A DNA stretch of 64,000 nucleotides, from the NCBI RefSeq assembly GCF_009728935.1, contig NZ_CP034235.1:4378001-4442000 (forward strand), in the 5' to 3' direction. Of this stretch, positions 25,759-33,163 are shown piece after piece. The translations under genes were made by a program, and so were the position numbers. Position 1 is the stretch's first letter; each line of letters opens with the position of its first letter. The notes beneath the pieces were generated by a model that saw only the letters and a list, made by a program, of their open reading frames with translations, made no database searches and had not been told where the DNA came from. This DNA is from Paenibacillus psychroresistens (lineage in GTDB: Bacteria > Bacillota > Bacilli > Paenibacillales > NBRC-103111).

Positions 25759-26064
25759 TTAGTTGTCTTCTTCTGCTTCTTTTGCAGCAATTTCATTGTA
25801 TATGGCTACAACTCGATCCCACTCTTCATCTTCTTCAATACTTACCAGATATGCTTCTTCATTCTCTTCTTCAACACGGAAGATAACGCCATCTGCTTCA
25901 GGTTCATTACGGTCTAGCAATACTGCATAGGCTTGTTGGTTTGATTCAAAGGTATAAACCATTACCATTTCATGCTCAACACCCTCTGCATCTGTAACTA
26001 CAAACACATTCTCATCATGATCATGATCGTGGTCACAATTCTCATCATGTATATGCTCACTCAT
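25759..26064 (-). CDS. DUF1292 family protein (YrzB-like)
   Basis: This is a very acidic 101-residue protein. A His/Asp-rich start (residues 4-17, alternating H and D) is followed by the DUF1292 core ENVFVVTDAEGVEHEMVMVY and an Asp/Glu-rich end. The family is widespread in Firmicutes and of unknown function. The His-rich start could bind metal, which is inference. Confidence 0.82.
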   Translation of the reverse strand: MSEHIHDENCDHDHDHDENVFVVTDAEGVEHEMVMVYTFESNQQAYAVLLDRNEPEADGVIFRVEEENEEAYLVSIEEDEEWDRVVAIYNEIAAKEAEEDN

Positions 26065-26148
26065 TGTACAACCTCATTTCCTGCAAAATATTTTCCCTAC
26101 ATATCGTAACATTTTCACTGAAACAGGTCAATTTGAAAAATTAAGTGA

Positions 26149-26646
26149 TTATTCGCCATGTGACATAACCACATTAATAATTTTTTGAAGCCTAATATAT
26201 TCATTTTTGCGCAAATCCTTGCGAAAATAAGCATACAGATAGGCTGCATCGGAAAATGTTAATGCAGGATAGCAAGTAATCCCTTCATTGGTATATGGAT
26301 TGTCCATGATAACCTGCCATTCTCCTTCTCGATCTGCAAGTGGTATGCTGCGAAGCGCCTCGCTTTTATGAAAAATCAGACGTTCCATTTCTCCCCAGAC
26401 TTTCTCCCAAGAAGGACTGATTACTGCAGGCTGAGGTACGATTTCTCTGCCTTTGGAAATCAGCAGTTGCGCTTGTTCGATCATATTGTCATCGCAGGTT
26501 ACCAAATATTCCTTCAAACCCTCAAGCAGCTGACTGAAGAGTGAATAGCCCCCATGCGCAAATAGATTCTGTAATTCATTATATTCCTCATTTGAAGCGG
26601 CTAGCTGAAATTGTTTAAATATAGCTCTATTCATCTGTTTAAGCAT
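26149..26646 (-). CDS. Uncharacterised protein
   Basis: The protein is about 165 residues, helical and soluble, with a Tyr/Phe-rich centre (FSDAAYLYAYFRKDLRKNEY). I recognise no family. The ATG at 26646 is 9 bases after AAAGGTG; a GTG at 26658 overlaps that site. It stands alone between DUF1292 and a secreted protein gene. Confidence 0.6.
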   Translation of the reverse strand: MLKQMNRAIFKQFQLAASNEEYNELQNLFAHGGYSLFSQLLEGLKEYLVTCDDNMIEQAQLLISKGREIVPQPAVISPSWEKVWGEMERLIFHKSEALRSIPLADREGEWQVIMDNPYTNEGITCYPALTFSDAAYLYAYFRKDLRKNEYIRLQKIINVVMSHGE

Positions 26647-26682
26647 CCTGCATGTCACCTTTACTTTATATTTAATAAAACA

Positions 26683-26710
26683 GAAAAAGAACGACCCTGA
26701 TTACGAGTCG
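26683..26710 (-). terminator. Terminator of the stalk-domain protein gene
   Basis: On the minus strand CGACTC and GGGTCG pair over a 7-base loop and are followed by TTCTTTTT. Confidence 0.6.
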
Positions 26711-26722
26711 GCCTTTTTACTT

Positions 26723-27367
26723 TTATACGGAGTCAATTGATTTCTGTGAGATAACCGTATAATTATTGTCCTTGTCCTTGAAAGAGAATCTTACAAGATA
26801 AGTACCCTTTTGTGAAAATTTGAGGTCAAATGGTAAACTAGTATAGCCAAAAATGGAAGGCAATAAGCTATTGGAAGTGATGCCTGCCGTAACTTCCTTG
26901 CTATCAATTTCTTCACCATCCGGCTTTATGATGGAAATTTTAAACCCTGTAGCTTCGGCTTTTAGACCATCGACTTGTACAACAACAGCAAATTCAACCG
27001 TTTTCCCTGTCTCTACTACGCTGAACGGGGATTTAATAACTGAAACCTGTTTGTTCTTGTCAATCTTCACTTCTTCCGAAACGAACATGTGTACATTAGG
27101 TTTATAAATATTAGCTGTCATAGTATCTTTGTTCCATTCCACAATAGCTTGCAGCTTTTCAGCAACCTTGCGAATAGGTAATACTGTACTTCCATCAATT
27201 ACGAGGGCTGGAACTTCACCCTCTTTAAAAGTGACTTCGGAATCATTCACAAAAACTTTAGCTTTTGGAAAGTCTTTATAAGTCCCCCAAAGGGAATCTG
27301 CGTATACGGTTGCTCCAAAGACCATTGAGAATACCAAAGTCAAAATAATCAATCGTTTGGCTTTCAT
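26723..27367 (-). CDS. Secreted copper-amine-oxidase N-terminal (stalk) domain protein
   Basis: A signal peptide (residues 1-23, ending VYADS) leads to the short stalk domain with the hallmark PALVIDGSTVLPIRKVAEKL near residue 55. A roughly 110-residue beta-rich region follows, reading like an Ig-type domain (GTYLVRFSFKDKDNNYTV near the end). The stalk domain is abundant in Paenibacillus exported proteins. No enzyme motif is visible; a surface or binding role is possible. Confidence 0.82.
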   Translation of the reverse strand: MKAKRLIILTLVFSMVFGATVYADSLWGTYKDFPKAKVFVNDSEVTFKEGEVPALVIDGSTVLPIRKVAEKLQAIVEWNKDTMTANIYKPNVHMFVSEEVKIDKNKQVSVIKSPFSVVETGKTVEFAVVVQVDGLKAEATGFKISIIKPDGEEIDSKEVTAGITSNSLLPSIFGYTSLPFDLKFSQKGTYLVRFSFKDKDNNYTVISQKSIDSV

Positions 27368-27564
27368 TTCATTAATTCCCTCCTATAGATTGGACTAGGT
27401 AATCTAGCGCCATTAACAAATGCATCTTGTGTTTGTGATATCAATATATACTCAGCAGTTGTTAAAGAGTTGCGAAGAATAATAAAAAAAACTTGATTTT
27501 TTTAAAATCGCCCCAAGTGTTTTCAGTATCTTGAACCTGTTCCAATAATAGGGATTTCTTATCA

Positions 27565-27606
27565 ATAAAACAAATAAGCCCCATTGCAACGAAACCGCAG
27601 CGGGGC
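27565..27606 (-). terminator. Terminator of the small Cys-rich protein gene
   Basis: GCCCC and GGGGC bracket a further imperfect stem, followed on the minus strand by a T-rich stretch. The remaining AT-rich bases from 27368 to 27565 show no gene I can support. Confidence 0.65.
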
Positions 27607-27636
27607 ATAAATAACAGATCCAAATTATAACATTCC

Positions 27637-27840
27637 TTATTGCAGCTTTATCCCTCTGGTCAAGATACACGGAACACCACGTCCCACACTTCCTGGTATT
27701 CTCATATACTCTCTGTATCTAATCCCTCTGCTGCACGGAGTCTTACAGTGATCACATATATCTGAAGTTACCATTTTTAAATTAAACTGACTGCGATTTA
27801 AGGATGATATGACTTTTTTCTTAATGACTTTTTTCCCCAT
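27637..27840 (-). CDS. Small basic protein with CxxCxxxC motif
   Basis: This 67-residue protein has a strongly basic start (MGKKVIKKKV) and ICDHCKTPCSRG at about residues 28-39, then a later Cys in GVPCILTRG. The four Cys could bind a metal. The ribosome site is excellent (GGAGGCGAGG), and a terminator follows, so it is very likely a real gene. I know no function. It could bind nucleic acid, given its charge. Confidence 0.65.
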   Translation of the reverse strand: MGKKVIKKKVISSLNRSQFNLKMVTSDICDHCKTPCSRGIRYREYMRIPGSVGRGVPCILTRGIKLQ

Positions 27841-28019
27841 CTTGTTGTCCTCGCCTCCATTTTTTGTCCATATGCCATCAAATTATGCGATTTATGAGCA
27901 AAAGGACCGGAAATTCCAAAAAAATATTCTTTTATTGGCATTTATTACTTTTGTTTTTACTTATTAAATGTTAAATTAATAAAAAGTCCTTTTTGACCTA
28001 TTGATTAAGGGGGAGCAAC

Positions 28020-28784
28020 ATGAGTCTGACCGTTCAAATGTTAGGTACTGGCTGGGCATTTTCAAAAAAATATAACAACACAAATGCTCTCGTTCAATAC
28101 AAAGGCTATAACCTATTACTAGATTGCGGCTTTACGGCCCCAGCAGCTTTGCACGAGCTCAATATTAAACCCTATCAAATTGATGGCGTTTTTATTACGC
28201 ATTTACATGCTGATCATATAGGCGGATTAGAAGAGTATGCGTTTCAAATGATGTATACATATAAGAAGAAACCCGTTCTTTTTATCCCAACAACCTTGCG
28301 TCAAGCAATTTGGGATTATTCATTAAGAGGCGGCCTAGAGAATCCCGGTGAGAATATTACTAGTCTTGAAGATTATTTCGATGTACACGAAATTCCAGTA
28401 GGAGTCCGAACTGAGATAGCATCAGGTTTTACACTGGAAACGTTTCTAACCAAACATATACCAGACAAACCTAGTTATGCCGTTCTATTAAATGATCACT
28501 TTTTCTATAGTGGGGACACATGTTTTGATTTAAAGCTACTAAACACCTTATTCTATCAACGAAATTGCACGGCGATTTTCCACGATTGTCAGCTTTTTAA
28601 TCCTGAGACGGTACACGCTACGTTGGATGATTTATTAACCCTTCCCCTAGAAATGCAGAAAATTATTTATTTAATGCATTATGGCGACAACATGGAGAAT
28701 TTCACAGATAAGATCGGACAGATGACCTTCGCTAAAAAGCATCAGCTTTATTCTTTTCCATTAGAAGAGAAGTCTATTTATTAG
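28020..28784 (+). CDS. MBL-fold metallo-hydrolase (RNase Z-like)
   Basis: The metallo-beta-lactamase fold shows LLLDCGFTAP near residue 37, the metal motif ITHLHADHIGGLEEY near 62, and later Asp and His ligands in YSGDTCFD and IYLMHYGDN. The tRNase Z-like branch (HLHADHxGG) is closest, but the RNase Z exosite arm is not evident, so the substrate is open. GGGGGAG precedes the ATG; a terminator follows. Confidence 0.82.
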   Translation: MSLTVQMLGTGWAFSKKYNNTNALVQYKGYNLLLDCGFTAPAALHELNIKPYQIDGVFITHLHADHIGGLEEYAFQMMYTYKKKPVLFIPTTLRQAIWDYSLRGGLENPGENITSLEDYFDVHEIPVGVRTEIASGFTLETFLTKHIPDKPSYAVLLNDHFFYSGDTCFDLKLLNTLFYQRNCTAIFHDCQLFNPETVHATLDDLLTLPLEMQKIIYLMHYGDNMENFTDKIGQMTFAKKHQLYSFPLEEKSIY

Positions 28785-28800
28785 GCAAATAGCATATACT

Positions 28801-28834
28801 AAAGACCTTACACTTTACGTTGTAAGGTCTTTTG
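28801..28834 (+). terminator. Terminator of the MBL hydrolase gene
   Basis: AAGACCTTACA and TGTAAGGTCTT form an 11-bp perfect stem, followed by TT. Confidence 0.85.
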
Positions 28835-28923
28835 ATTTGTGTTGTTTCAGTTTTACCAAATTGGTTTATATAGGTATAAGCTCTTCCACTCAAAATTTGG
28901 ACCAAATAAGGAGGATACGTGTT

Positions 28924-29079
28924 ATGAGCAAAAATTATTTAGAACTAAGTAACTATTTCCCAGAATTACATGACAAAACAGAAAGCTCCTTCAACGCTAC
29001 TCCAAGTGAAATTGAAGAAGAATTTGAGTCAAACCTACAATTTAATCCTGGAGTCGAAGAAGAGGAACAAACTGTATAA
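28924..29079 (+). CDS. Small acidic protein of unknown function
   Basis: This 51-residue protein starts MSKNYLELSNYFPELHD and is rich in Glu/Asp, ending in an acidic tail. The ATG at 28924 lies 8 bases after AAGGAGG, a strong sign of translation; the longer frame from 28837 is not needed. A terminator follows. I do not recognise it. Confidence 0.55.
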   Translation: MSKNYLELSNYFPELHDKTESSFNATPSEIEEEFESNLQFNPGVEEEEQTV

Positions 29080-29094
29080 TGTTTCCATAGAATC

Positions 29095-29142
29095 AATAGC
29101 CGTGAATGAATTGGCCCCTCTGCAATTCGTTCGCGGCTATTT
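29095..29142 (+). terminator. Terminator of the small acidic protein gene
   Basis: AATAGCCG and CGGCTATT enclose a second stem (AATGAATT/AATTCGTT), then TTGTT. It ends at the tRNA promoter. Confidence 0.7.
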
Positions 29143-29143
29143 G

Positions 29144-29172
29144 TTGACAACCCAACCAAACCTTGGTATTAT
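29144..29172 (+). promoter_or_regulatory. Promoter of tRNA-Val
   Basis: TTGACA and TATTAT are separated by 17 bases; the tRNA begins 20 bases after the -10 box. Confidence 0.75.
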
Positions 29173-29192
29173 AACACTTGTCGCACTAATTT

Positions 29193-29265
29193 GACCTGAT
29201 AGCTCAGCTGGGAGAGCGCTATCTTGACAGGGTAGAGGTCGCAGGTTCGATCCCTGTTCAGGTCA
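29193..29265 (+). tRNA. tRNA-Val (anticodon GAC)
   Basis: The sequence folds as a complete cloverleaf. The acceptor stem GACCTGA pairs with TCAGGTC; the D arm is GCTC/GAGC; the anticodon stem CTATC/GGTAG carries the loop TTGACAG with anticodon GAC; and the T arm GCAGG/CCTGT has TTCGATC in the loop. The discriminator base is A, and CCA is not encoded. Prophage genes begin shortly after its 3' end, so it is the likely attachment site. Confidence 0.95.
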
Positions 29266-29283
29266 TTCATACATTATAGTCTT

Positions 29284-29313
29284 AAACCCTTATCCCATAA
29301 GGGTTTTTTCTTT
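29284..29313 (+). terminator. Terminator downstream of tRNA-Val
   Basis: AAACCCTTAT and ATAAGGGTTT form a 10-bp stem followed by a T run. It may belong to the phage side of the junction. Confidence 0.8.
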
Positions 29314-29359
29314 GTCCGCTTTCCATTACTCAATAGATATCACTAGTCATTTTATTGAT

Positions 29360-29409
29360 TTGGCACGAATTTGGCACGAATTAATTTTTGGCATGAATTG
29401 GCACGAAAA
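29360..29409. repeat. Four direct repeats TTGGCACGAA next to the attachment site
   Basis: TTGGCACGAA occurs at 29360, 29371 and 29398, and the variant TTGGCATGAA at 29388, giving steps of 11, 17 and 10 bases. They sit between the tRNA 3' end and the excisionase-like gene. Arrays of short direct repeats at this place are typical arm-type sites for a tyrosine integrase or excisionase; that role is inferred. Confidence 0.55.
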
Positions 29410-29435
29410 AAGAGTAAGGCTTGTATGCCCTACTC
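29405..29435 (-). terminator. Terminator of the excisionase-like gene
   Basis: On the minus strand GAGTAGGGC pairs with GCCTTACTC over 6 bases, then six T follow. Confidence 0.75.
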
Positions 29436-29445
29436 CCCAATATTT

Positions 29446-29682
29446 TCATGCGCCTTGCAACCACCTTAGAAACACATCTTTTGATACTTTGATCATCCTG
29501 CCAACTCTTACATAATGGAATGGTCTTGGTTCTGAATTCAAAAGTTCGTAAGTTTGTTTCTGCCCGATGCACAATATTTGTTGAATATGTTTTGGTTCCA
29601 ACACTGGCGGGTAATCATCAAGCGTATTGTTTTTATCGTTAATTGTTTCGTTTGGCCCCATCGATTCACCATCCTTTATCAT
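29446..29682 (-). CDS. Excisionase-family helix-turn-helix protein
   Basis: This 78-residue protein has a MerR/HTH_17-type winged helix in its C-terminal half: PKHIQQILCIGQKQTYELLN followed by VGRMIKVSKDVFLRWLQ. Its position beside the attachment repeats fits an excisionase or recombination directionality factor. It overlaps the upstream sigma-like gene by 4 bases. A small transcription regulator is the alternative. Confidence 0.72.
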   Translation of the reverse strand: MIKDGESMGPNETINDKNNTLDDYPPVLEPKHIQQILCIGQKQTYELLNSEPRPFHYVRVGRMIKVSKDVFLRWLQGA

Positions 29683-30251
29683 ATTAAGAACAAGCTGCTA
29701 TTTAAATCTTCCGTAACTTTCTTTTGAGCTCGTTCCACGTAGCCTTGGACCGTCCCTTTACTGATGCCGAGCATAATAGCAATTTCAGCGTATGGGTAAC
29801 ACCCACCATGAGCTAGTTCATAACACTCTCTTTGCTGCGGGCTCAACCGGCTCAAAGCATCCTCAAGTTGATACCTTTGCCAATCAGTTAAAGTTGATGC
29901 GCTCCGCGAATTATATTGATTAGAGAATGCTTGCATCCTTAACGGGTCCATTAGTTTGTTTTTTTGATATGCAGATCGTCTTTCGATGCCTCTCTTGCTA
30001 CCTGGCATTTTACCAGTATGTAGCCAGTTAATTGCTAGGTTAACGTCCGTTATCATGTCCTTAATAAAATCGATATCTTTCATTATTGAATCGAGATCTA
30101 CATTTAATGCTATGGCCTTTTCTAAATCACATTCGAGCTGCTTACCCTTTTTCTGTAGCATTCGCAATGTGCCTCGATATGATAATTTGAGATCATTCCA
30201 ATCCTTCATAAACCCGCGCTCGTCCAATTCCGGTAACTTTTCTTCCTTCAT
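29679..30251 (-). CDS. Phage sigma-70-like late transcription regulator
   Basis: The 190-residue protein ends in a sigma region 4 helix-turn-helix (LSRLSPQQRECYELAHGGCY, then EIAIMLGISKGTVQGYVERA). The middle segment LHTGKMPGSKRGIERRSAYQ resembles positive-control sigma-like factors (Xpf/ArpU group) of Bacillus prophages, which switch on late genes. Here it sits at the end of the early operon, next to the attachment site. Confidence 0.78.
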   Translation of the reverse strand: MKEEKLPELDERGFMKDWNDLKLSYRGTLRMLQKKGKQLECDLEKAIALNVDLDSIMKDIDFIKDMITDVNLAINWLHTGKMPGSKRGIERRSAYQKNKLMDPLRMQAFSNQYNSRSASTLTDWQRYQLEDALSRLSPQQRECYELAHGGCYPYAEIAIMLGISKGTVQGYVERAQKKVTEDLNSSLFLI

Positions 30252-30383
30252 CCCCTCAGCTCCTCAGGGTTATTTAAACGAATAAATTAGATAAACTTGG
30301 TAACAATACTAAGGAGCCTTTGGCTCACTCCATTTGTCTGGTTGATAGAGCGCCAATAGTTCCCCTGTTGGCGCTTGTTCCAT

Positions 30384-30857
30384 TTAGAAGGGAAGTTCAT
30401 CGTCTGGGTCGTGAAAGTATGATTTCTTCTCATCTTGTATCACTGCAAGTAAGGCGGCTTTACATATCACGACTTGTGCAGATTCATCCTTTGCCATTGG
30501 CATGTGCCCAAATTGGCATTCCCATAAATCGTCTGGTGCAAAGTAATCACCTAGTCTTTGTAAGACGGTCGCAAATCCCTTAACCTGCATTTCCTCAATA
30601 ACTTTCCACGCTGCCGCAATATCATTTAAATAATCGGGGCAATCCGACCAAGCTTCCTCTTCCGTTTTTCGCTCACCCGTTGTTAGTCCATCGAATGGAG
30701 CTACAGGATCAATTCCATCCACCAACATGTAATAACAATTTGCTTCGAAATCCTTGTCGTAATGGTAGACGCTCAGCCCCATCACATCCGTTGCTACGGA
30801 TCGCTTCAGCTGTTCGGGTGTCATAGCTTCGATTTGTTCGCGGGTGTATTTACTCAT
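30384..30857 (-). CDS. Phage ABA-sandwich domain protein with SSB-like acidic tail
   Basis: The 157-residue protein matches the phage ABA-sandwich type: MTPEQLKRSVATDVMGL at the start and NDIAAAWKVIEEMQVKGF in the middle. It ends HDPDDELPF, close to the conserved C-terminal tip of bacterial SSB (DDDIPF). The ATG at 30857 is 9 bases after AAGGAAG. It overlaps the 43-aa gene before it by 8 bases. Function unknown. Confidence 0.72.
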   Translation of the reverse strand: MSKYTREQIEAMTPEQLKRSVATDVMGLSVYHYDKDFEANCYYMLVDGIDPVAPFDGLTTGERKTEEEAWSDCPDYLNDIAAAWKVIEEMQVKGFATVLQRLGDYFAPDDLWECQFGHMPMAKDESAQVVICKAALLAVIQDEKKSYFHDPDDELPF

Positions 30858-30981
30858 GGGGTTCAACTTCCTTTTTAGCAGCTCGGATTAAGCCGATGAC
30901 CATTCTTAAATCGGTATCACCTGACTCCCTCATTTCCTGTACATCACTTTCTAATTTCTCTAATATCTCCAATGCCTTCAT
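30850..30981 (-). CDS. Tiny phage protein, 43 aa
   Basis: An ATG at 30981, 7 bases after GGAGG, opens a 43-codon frame (MKALEILEKLESDVQEMRES at the start) that ends in TAA at 30850. It overlaps both neighbours in ATGA-type junctions, the usual sign of coupled translation. It is charged and helical; function unknown. Confidence 0.6.
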   Translation of the reverse strand: MKALEILEKLESDVQEMRESGDTDLRMVIGLIRAAKKEVEPHE

Positions 30982-31208
30982 TGTTTTTCCTCCACTCCAT
31001 ATTGTTCATAAAGCCGTTGAAAGGTTGCAAGCGGGCATTGCCCGAATCCGCTGGGTTTACGATAAAGGACATACCTTCCGACACTTACAACAAATCGCTC
31101 TACCCGACCATGATGGGAACTAAAGATATAATTCTTGCCTGTAACAATTGCTGGGTAAAGGAGCTCGGTAACCCTTTGTGCTATTTTGGCTTGAGTGGAG
31201 AGTTTCAT
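30978..31208 (-). CDS. Small phage protein, 76 aa
   Basis: A basic, soluble protein (MKLSTQAKIAQRVTELLYPA at the start) overlapping its neighbours by 4 bases on each side. I recognise no family. Confidence 0.55.
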   Translation of the reverse strand: MKLSTQAKIAQRVTELLYPAIVTGKNYIFSSHHGRVERFVVSVGRYVLYRKPSGFGQCPLATFQRLYEQYGVEEKQ

Positions 31209-31702
31209 TTCAACCCCATTTGTTTATTAATCTCAGCAATTATCTTAGGCTCAGGAGCAAAGCGCTCTTTCCAGCCTTCAGGCTTAAGAATCTTCCCTTG
31301 CTCATTTCGAGTCACCTTACCGTCCGTTACCTTGCCCATATTGGCAGCATGCACGATATCAAATATGGCTTCTGGTTTAACGCCCATTATGGTAAATGTA
31401 CCGATTGTGAAGTAGAGCAAATCTATTAAGGCATCTACTTGATCTTCGATGGTGTGAGCTGCGGCAAACTCGGTTAATTCCTCCAACATCCAAGACACTC
31501 GCTTTGCTACTATGCCGCCCAAGTCTTGACCATCGCTTTGCATCTTCGATAATGCTTTGATCTCCTGTGTTAACTCATACATTGAACCTGATAGCCAATT
31601 ATTTGTAATGAGTGGACCTTTGCTAAGCATTGTCGGGCTGCTTGCCATTTCTTCACCACATGCTATATGAAACTCTTTGATTTGTACGAATTGTTTATCC
31701 AT
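31205..31702 (-). CDS. MazG-like nucleotide pyrophosphohydrolase-like phage protein
   Basis: The 165-residue protein has the all-alpha NTP pyrophosphohydrolase features MLEELTEFAAA near residue 95 and DQVDALIDLLYFTIGTF near 105, which supply Glu and Asp metal ligands. It continues with FDIVHAANMGKVTDGKV and FAPEPKIIAEI. Such phage enzymes probably clean or reshape nucleotide pools. The substrate is not known. Confidence 0.72.
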   Translation of the reverse strand: MDKQFVQIKEFHIACGEEMASSPTMLSKGPLITNNWLSGSMYELTQEIKALSKMQSDGQDLGGIVAKRVSWMLEELTEFAAAHTIEDQVDALIDLLYFTIGTFTIMGVKPEAIFDIVHAANMGKVTDGKVTRNEQGKILKPEGWKERFAPEPKIIAEINKQMGLK

Positions 31703-31859
31703 TTTTATCCCTTCCTCTCCCTAACTTTCCGCCTAGTTCCCTTAGCTTTGTGCCATGTTCGCAAATGGTCTTACAGTGTTTTTCGAGCGGTGCGTAATTC
31801 CCCTTGCAACCGGCAGTTAGTTTAATTTTTATGGGGCAGCCATTGCATTTGGTGTCCAA
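31695..31859 (-). CDS. Small zinc-finger-like phage protein
   Basis: The frame encodes KCNGCP, KHCKTIC and GKLGRGRDKNG, a C-x2-C ... H-C-x3-C pattern like small phage zinc-finger proteins. It overlaps the MazG-like start by 8 bases. The TTG at 31859 lacks a ribosome site. The frame is open further upstream and keeps reading like protein (RNDALNQINKI) but has no ATG, GTG or TTG there, so the true start or a frameshift is unresolved. Confidence 0.5.
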   Translation of the reverse strand: MDTKCNGCPIKIKLTAGCKGNYAPLEKHCKTICEHGTKLRELGGKLGRGRDKNG

Positions 31860-31967
31860 TATCTTATTAATCTGGTTTAAAGCATCGTTTCGGATATTCC
31901 CACACCCTTTAGGAGAAGCCCCCGAAGGGGCTTTGTCATTTCCCGCTTAAAATATTCCAAAAATTAT

Positions 31968-32483
31968 TTATATAGGTAAGTCATCATCCGATGGTTCCTG
32001 AATAGCCTTGGTTTCTTCGATAAAAGCTGCCATTGGATCCTCGCTCTTTGCAACGAGCTCAACCGTTCCGCTAGCATCAACTTTGACCTCTAGACCCGCC
32101 TGCTTTTCATCGCCCTCGGTTTCTACCCATTCAGTCTCAGGGTCGTGGAAATCCTCAATACTCATTTGCGAAGATTCCAGAGTCAATTCAACTGCTGTGC
32201 CGCCTGAATGTGAATAAATTTGTCCGCTCTTTTCATCCGATAAATCTCCTTTGAGTAAGAAGTTAGCCACAACACCTTTTGCAGATTTCTTAATGTCCAC
32301 AAATTCAGCGGGGAATTTACCAACAGCGCAATCCTTTATTTCCATATGGACAATGCTGCCCGCTAGATCGTAGAGCCTTTTGCCAATTCCCTGTGAATCA
32401 TCACCCTTGAGAGTAAATTTCAAACTCTCCTTTTTGTTCTTTTTCATTTCAGTAAATTCGATATTTACGATAACTGCGCTCAT
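31968..32483 (-). CDS. Uncharacterised phage protein with SSB-like C-terminal tip
   Basis: This 171-residue protein has a beta-rich N-terminal half (SAVIVNIEFTEMKKNKKESL) and an acidic, flexible C-terminal third that ends PSDDDLPI, nearly the SSB tip DDDIPF. No canonical SSB gene is visible in this prophage's replication region, so it could be a single-strand DNA-binding protein or an SSB mimic. That is inference. Confidence 0.55.
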   Translation of the reverse strand: MSAVIVNIEFTEMKKNKKESLKFTLKGDDSQGIGKRLYDLAGSIVHMEIKDCAVGKFPAEFVDIKKSAKGVVANFLLKGDLSDEKSGQIYSHSGGTAVELTLESSQMSIEDFHDPETEWVETEGDEKQAGLEVKVDASGTVELVAKSEDPMAAFIEETKAIQEPSDDDLPI

Positions 32484-32523
32484 TCAAACACTTCCTTTTG
32501 GTTTAATTGACAAATCGATTATT

Positions 32524-32850
32524 CTACCAAGCAAAACTTATTTGCCCTTTCTCGTTTGGAACACTTAAACCTCCGAGTTCCACTTCTTCTGCAAATATCA
32601 ATTTAGAGGCATTCAAAACCATTTTAAGAGTAGAGAGGTTGTTTTTTGTATTGATGTACTGGCTTTCAAGTTCCCGTTCTGATGTACTATTTTTAATAAT
32701 TACGTCAATCACATGGACATATAGCTGATATTGATCAATTTCATACATGCCCCGTTCAGGATCCTTTGCTTTGATAACAAGTTCAGCTTGTAATGTCAGG
32801 AGTTTGCTTAGTGTGCTACCTGGATGGTTAGAAAAGATCCGGTTTTCCAT
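32524..32850 (-). CDS. Uncharacterised phage protein, 108 aa
   Basis: A mostly helical soluble protein (GSTLSKLLTLQAELVIKAKD) in the early operon. No family recognised. Confidence 0.5.
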   Translation of the reverse strand: MENRIFSNHPGSTLSKLLTLQAELVIKAKDPERGMYEIDQYQLYVHVIDVIIKNSTSERELESQYINTKNNLSTLKMVLNASKLIFAEEVELGGLSVPNEKGQISFAW

Positions 32851-32864
32851 CTAATCACCTTTTC

Positions 32865-33149
32865 TTAAATCTGAATCTGTTCATGAATCCAAGCCTCGAT
32901 CCGCTTCAAGTCCTCAATCAGTTCTCGCAGTGTCGTCGTTGTGCTTTCCATGATCTTCATACGAACCACACCTTTTACAGCCCCTGCCAAAGAAAGATAA
33001 TGTCCGTGAATCTCTTGATTAAAGCCCGATTCCGCTTTTTCTGACTTTTTATATTTTCTTATGCTGAATTGCATTCCGTCTGACTCAATAACGAGCTCGC
33101 CAATTTCAACGCCTTCGTTGTCATAAAATTTCTCAATTACGATTCTCAC
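32865..33149 (-). CDS. Uncharacterised phage protein, 94 aa
   Basis: The N-terminal half is beta-rich (EIGELVIESDGMQFSIRKY) and the C-terminal end is a helix (LRELIEDLKRIEAWIHEQIQ). It lies 14 bases before the next gene. No family recognised. Confidence 0.5.
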   Translation of the reverse strand: MRIVIEKFYDNEGVEIGELVIESDGMQFSIRKYKKSEKAESGFNQEIHGHYLSLAGAVKGVVRMKIMESTTTTLRELIEDLKRIEAWIHEQIQI

Positions 33150-33163
33150 AATAATCTCTCCCT

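Noticed and set aside
27452..27670. 72-aa minus-strand frame between the stalk-domain and Cys-rich genes
   Set aside because: It spans a terminator hairpin and overlaps the end of a better-supported gene.
28837..28923. N-terminal extension of the small acidic protein
   Set aside because: The strong AAGGAGG site points to the ATG at 28924.
29312..29515. 67-aa plus-strand frame through the attachment repeats
   Set aside because: It runs over direct repeats and a terminator and has no homology I recognise.
31913..31932. Terminator at the GAAGCCCCCGAAGGGGCTT hairpin
   Set aside because: The stem is good but no clear T run follows on the minus strand, where the genes lie; it could be an RNA structure only.
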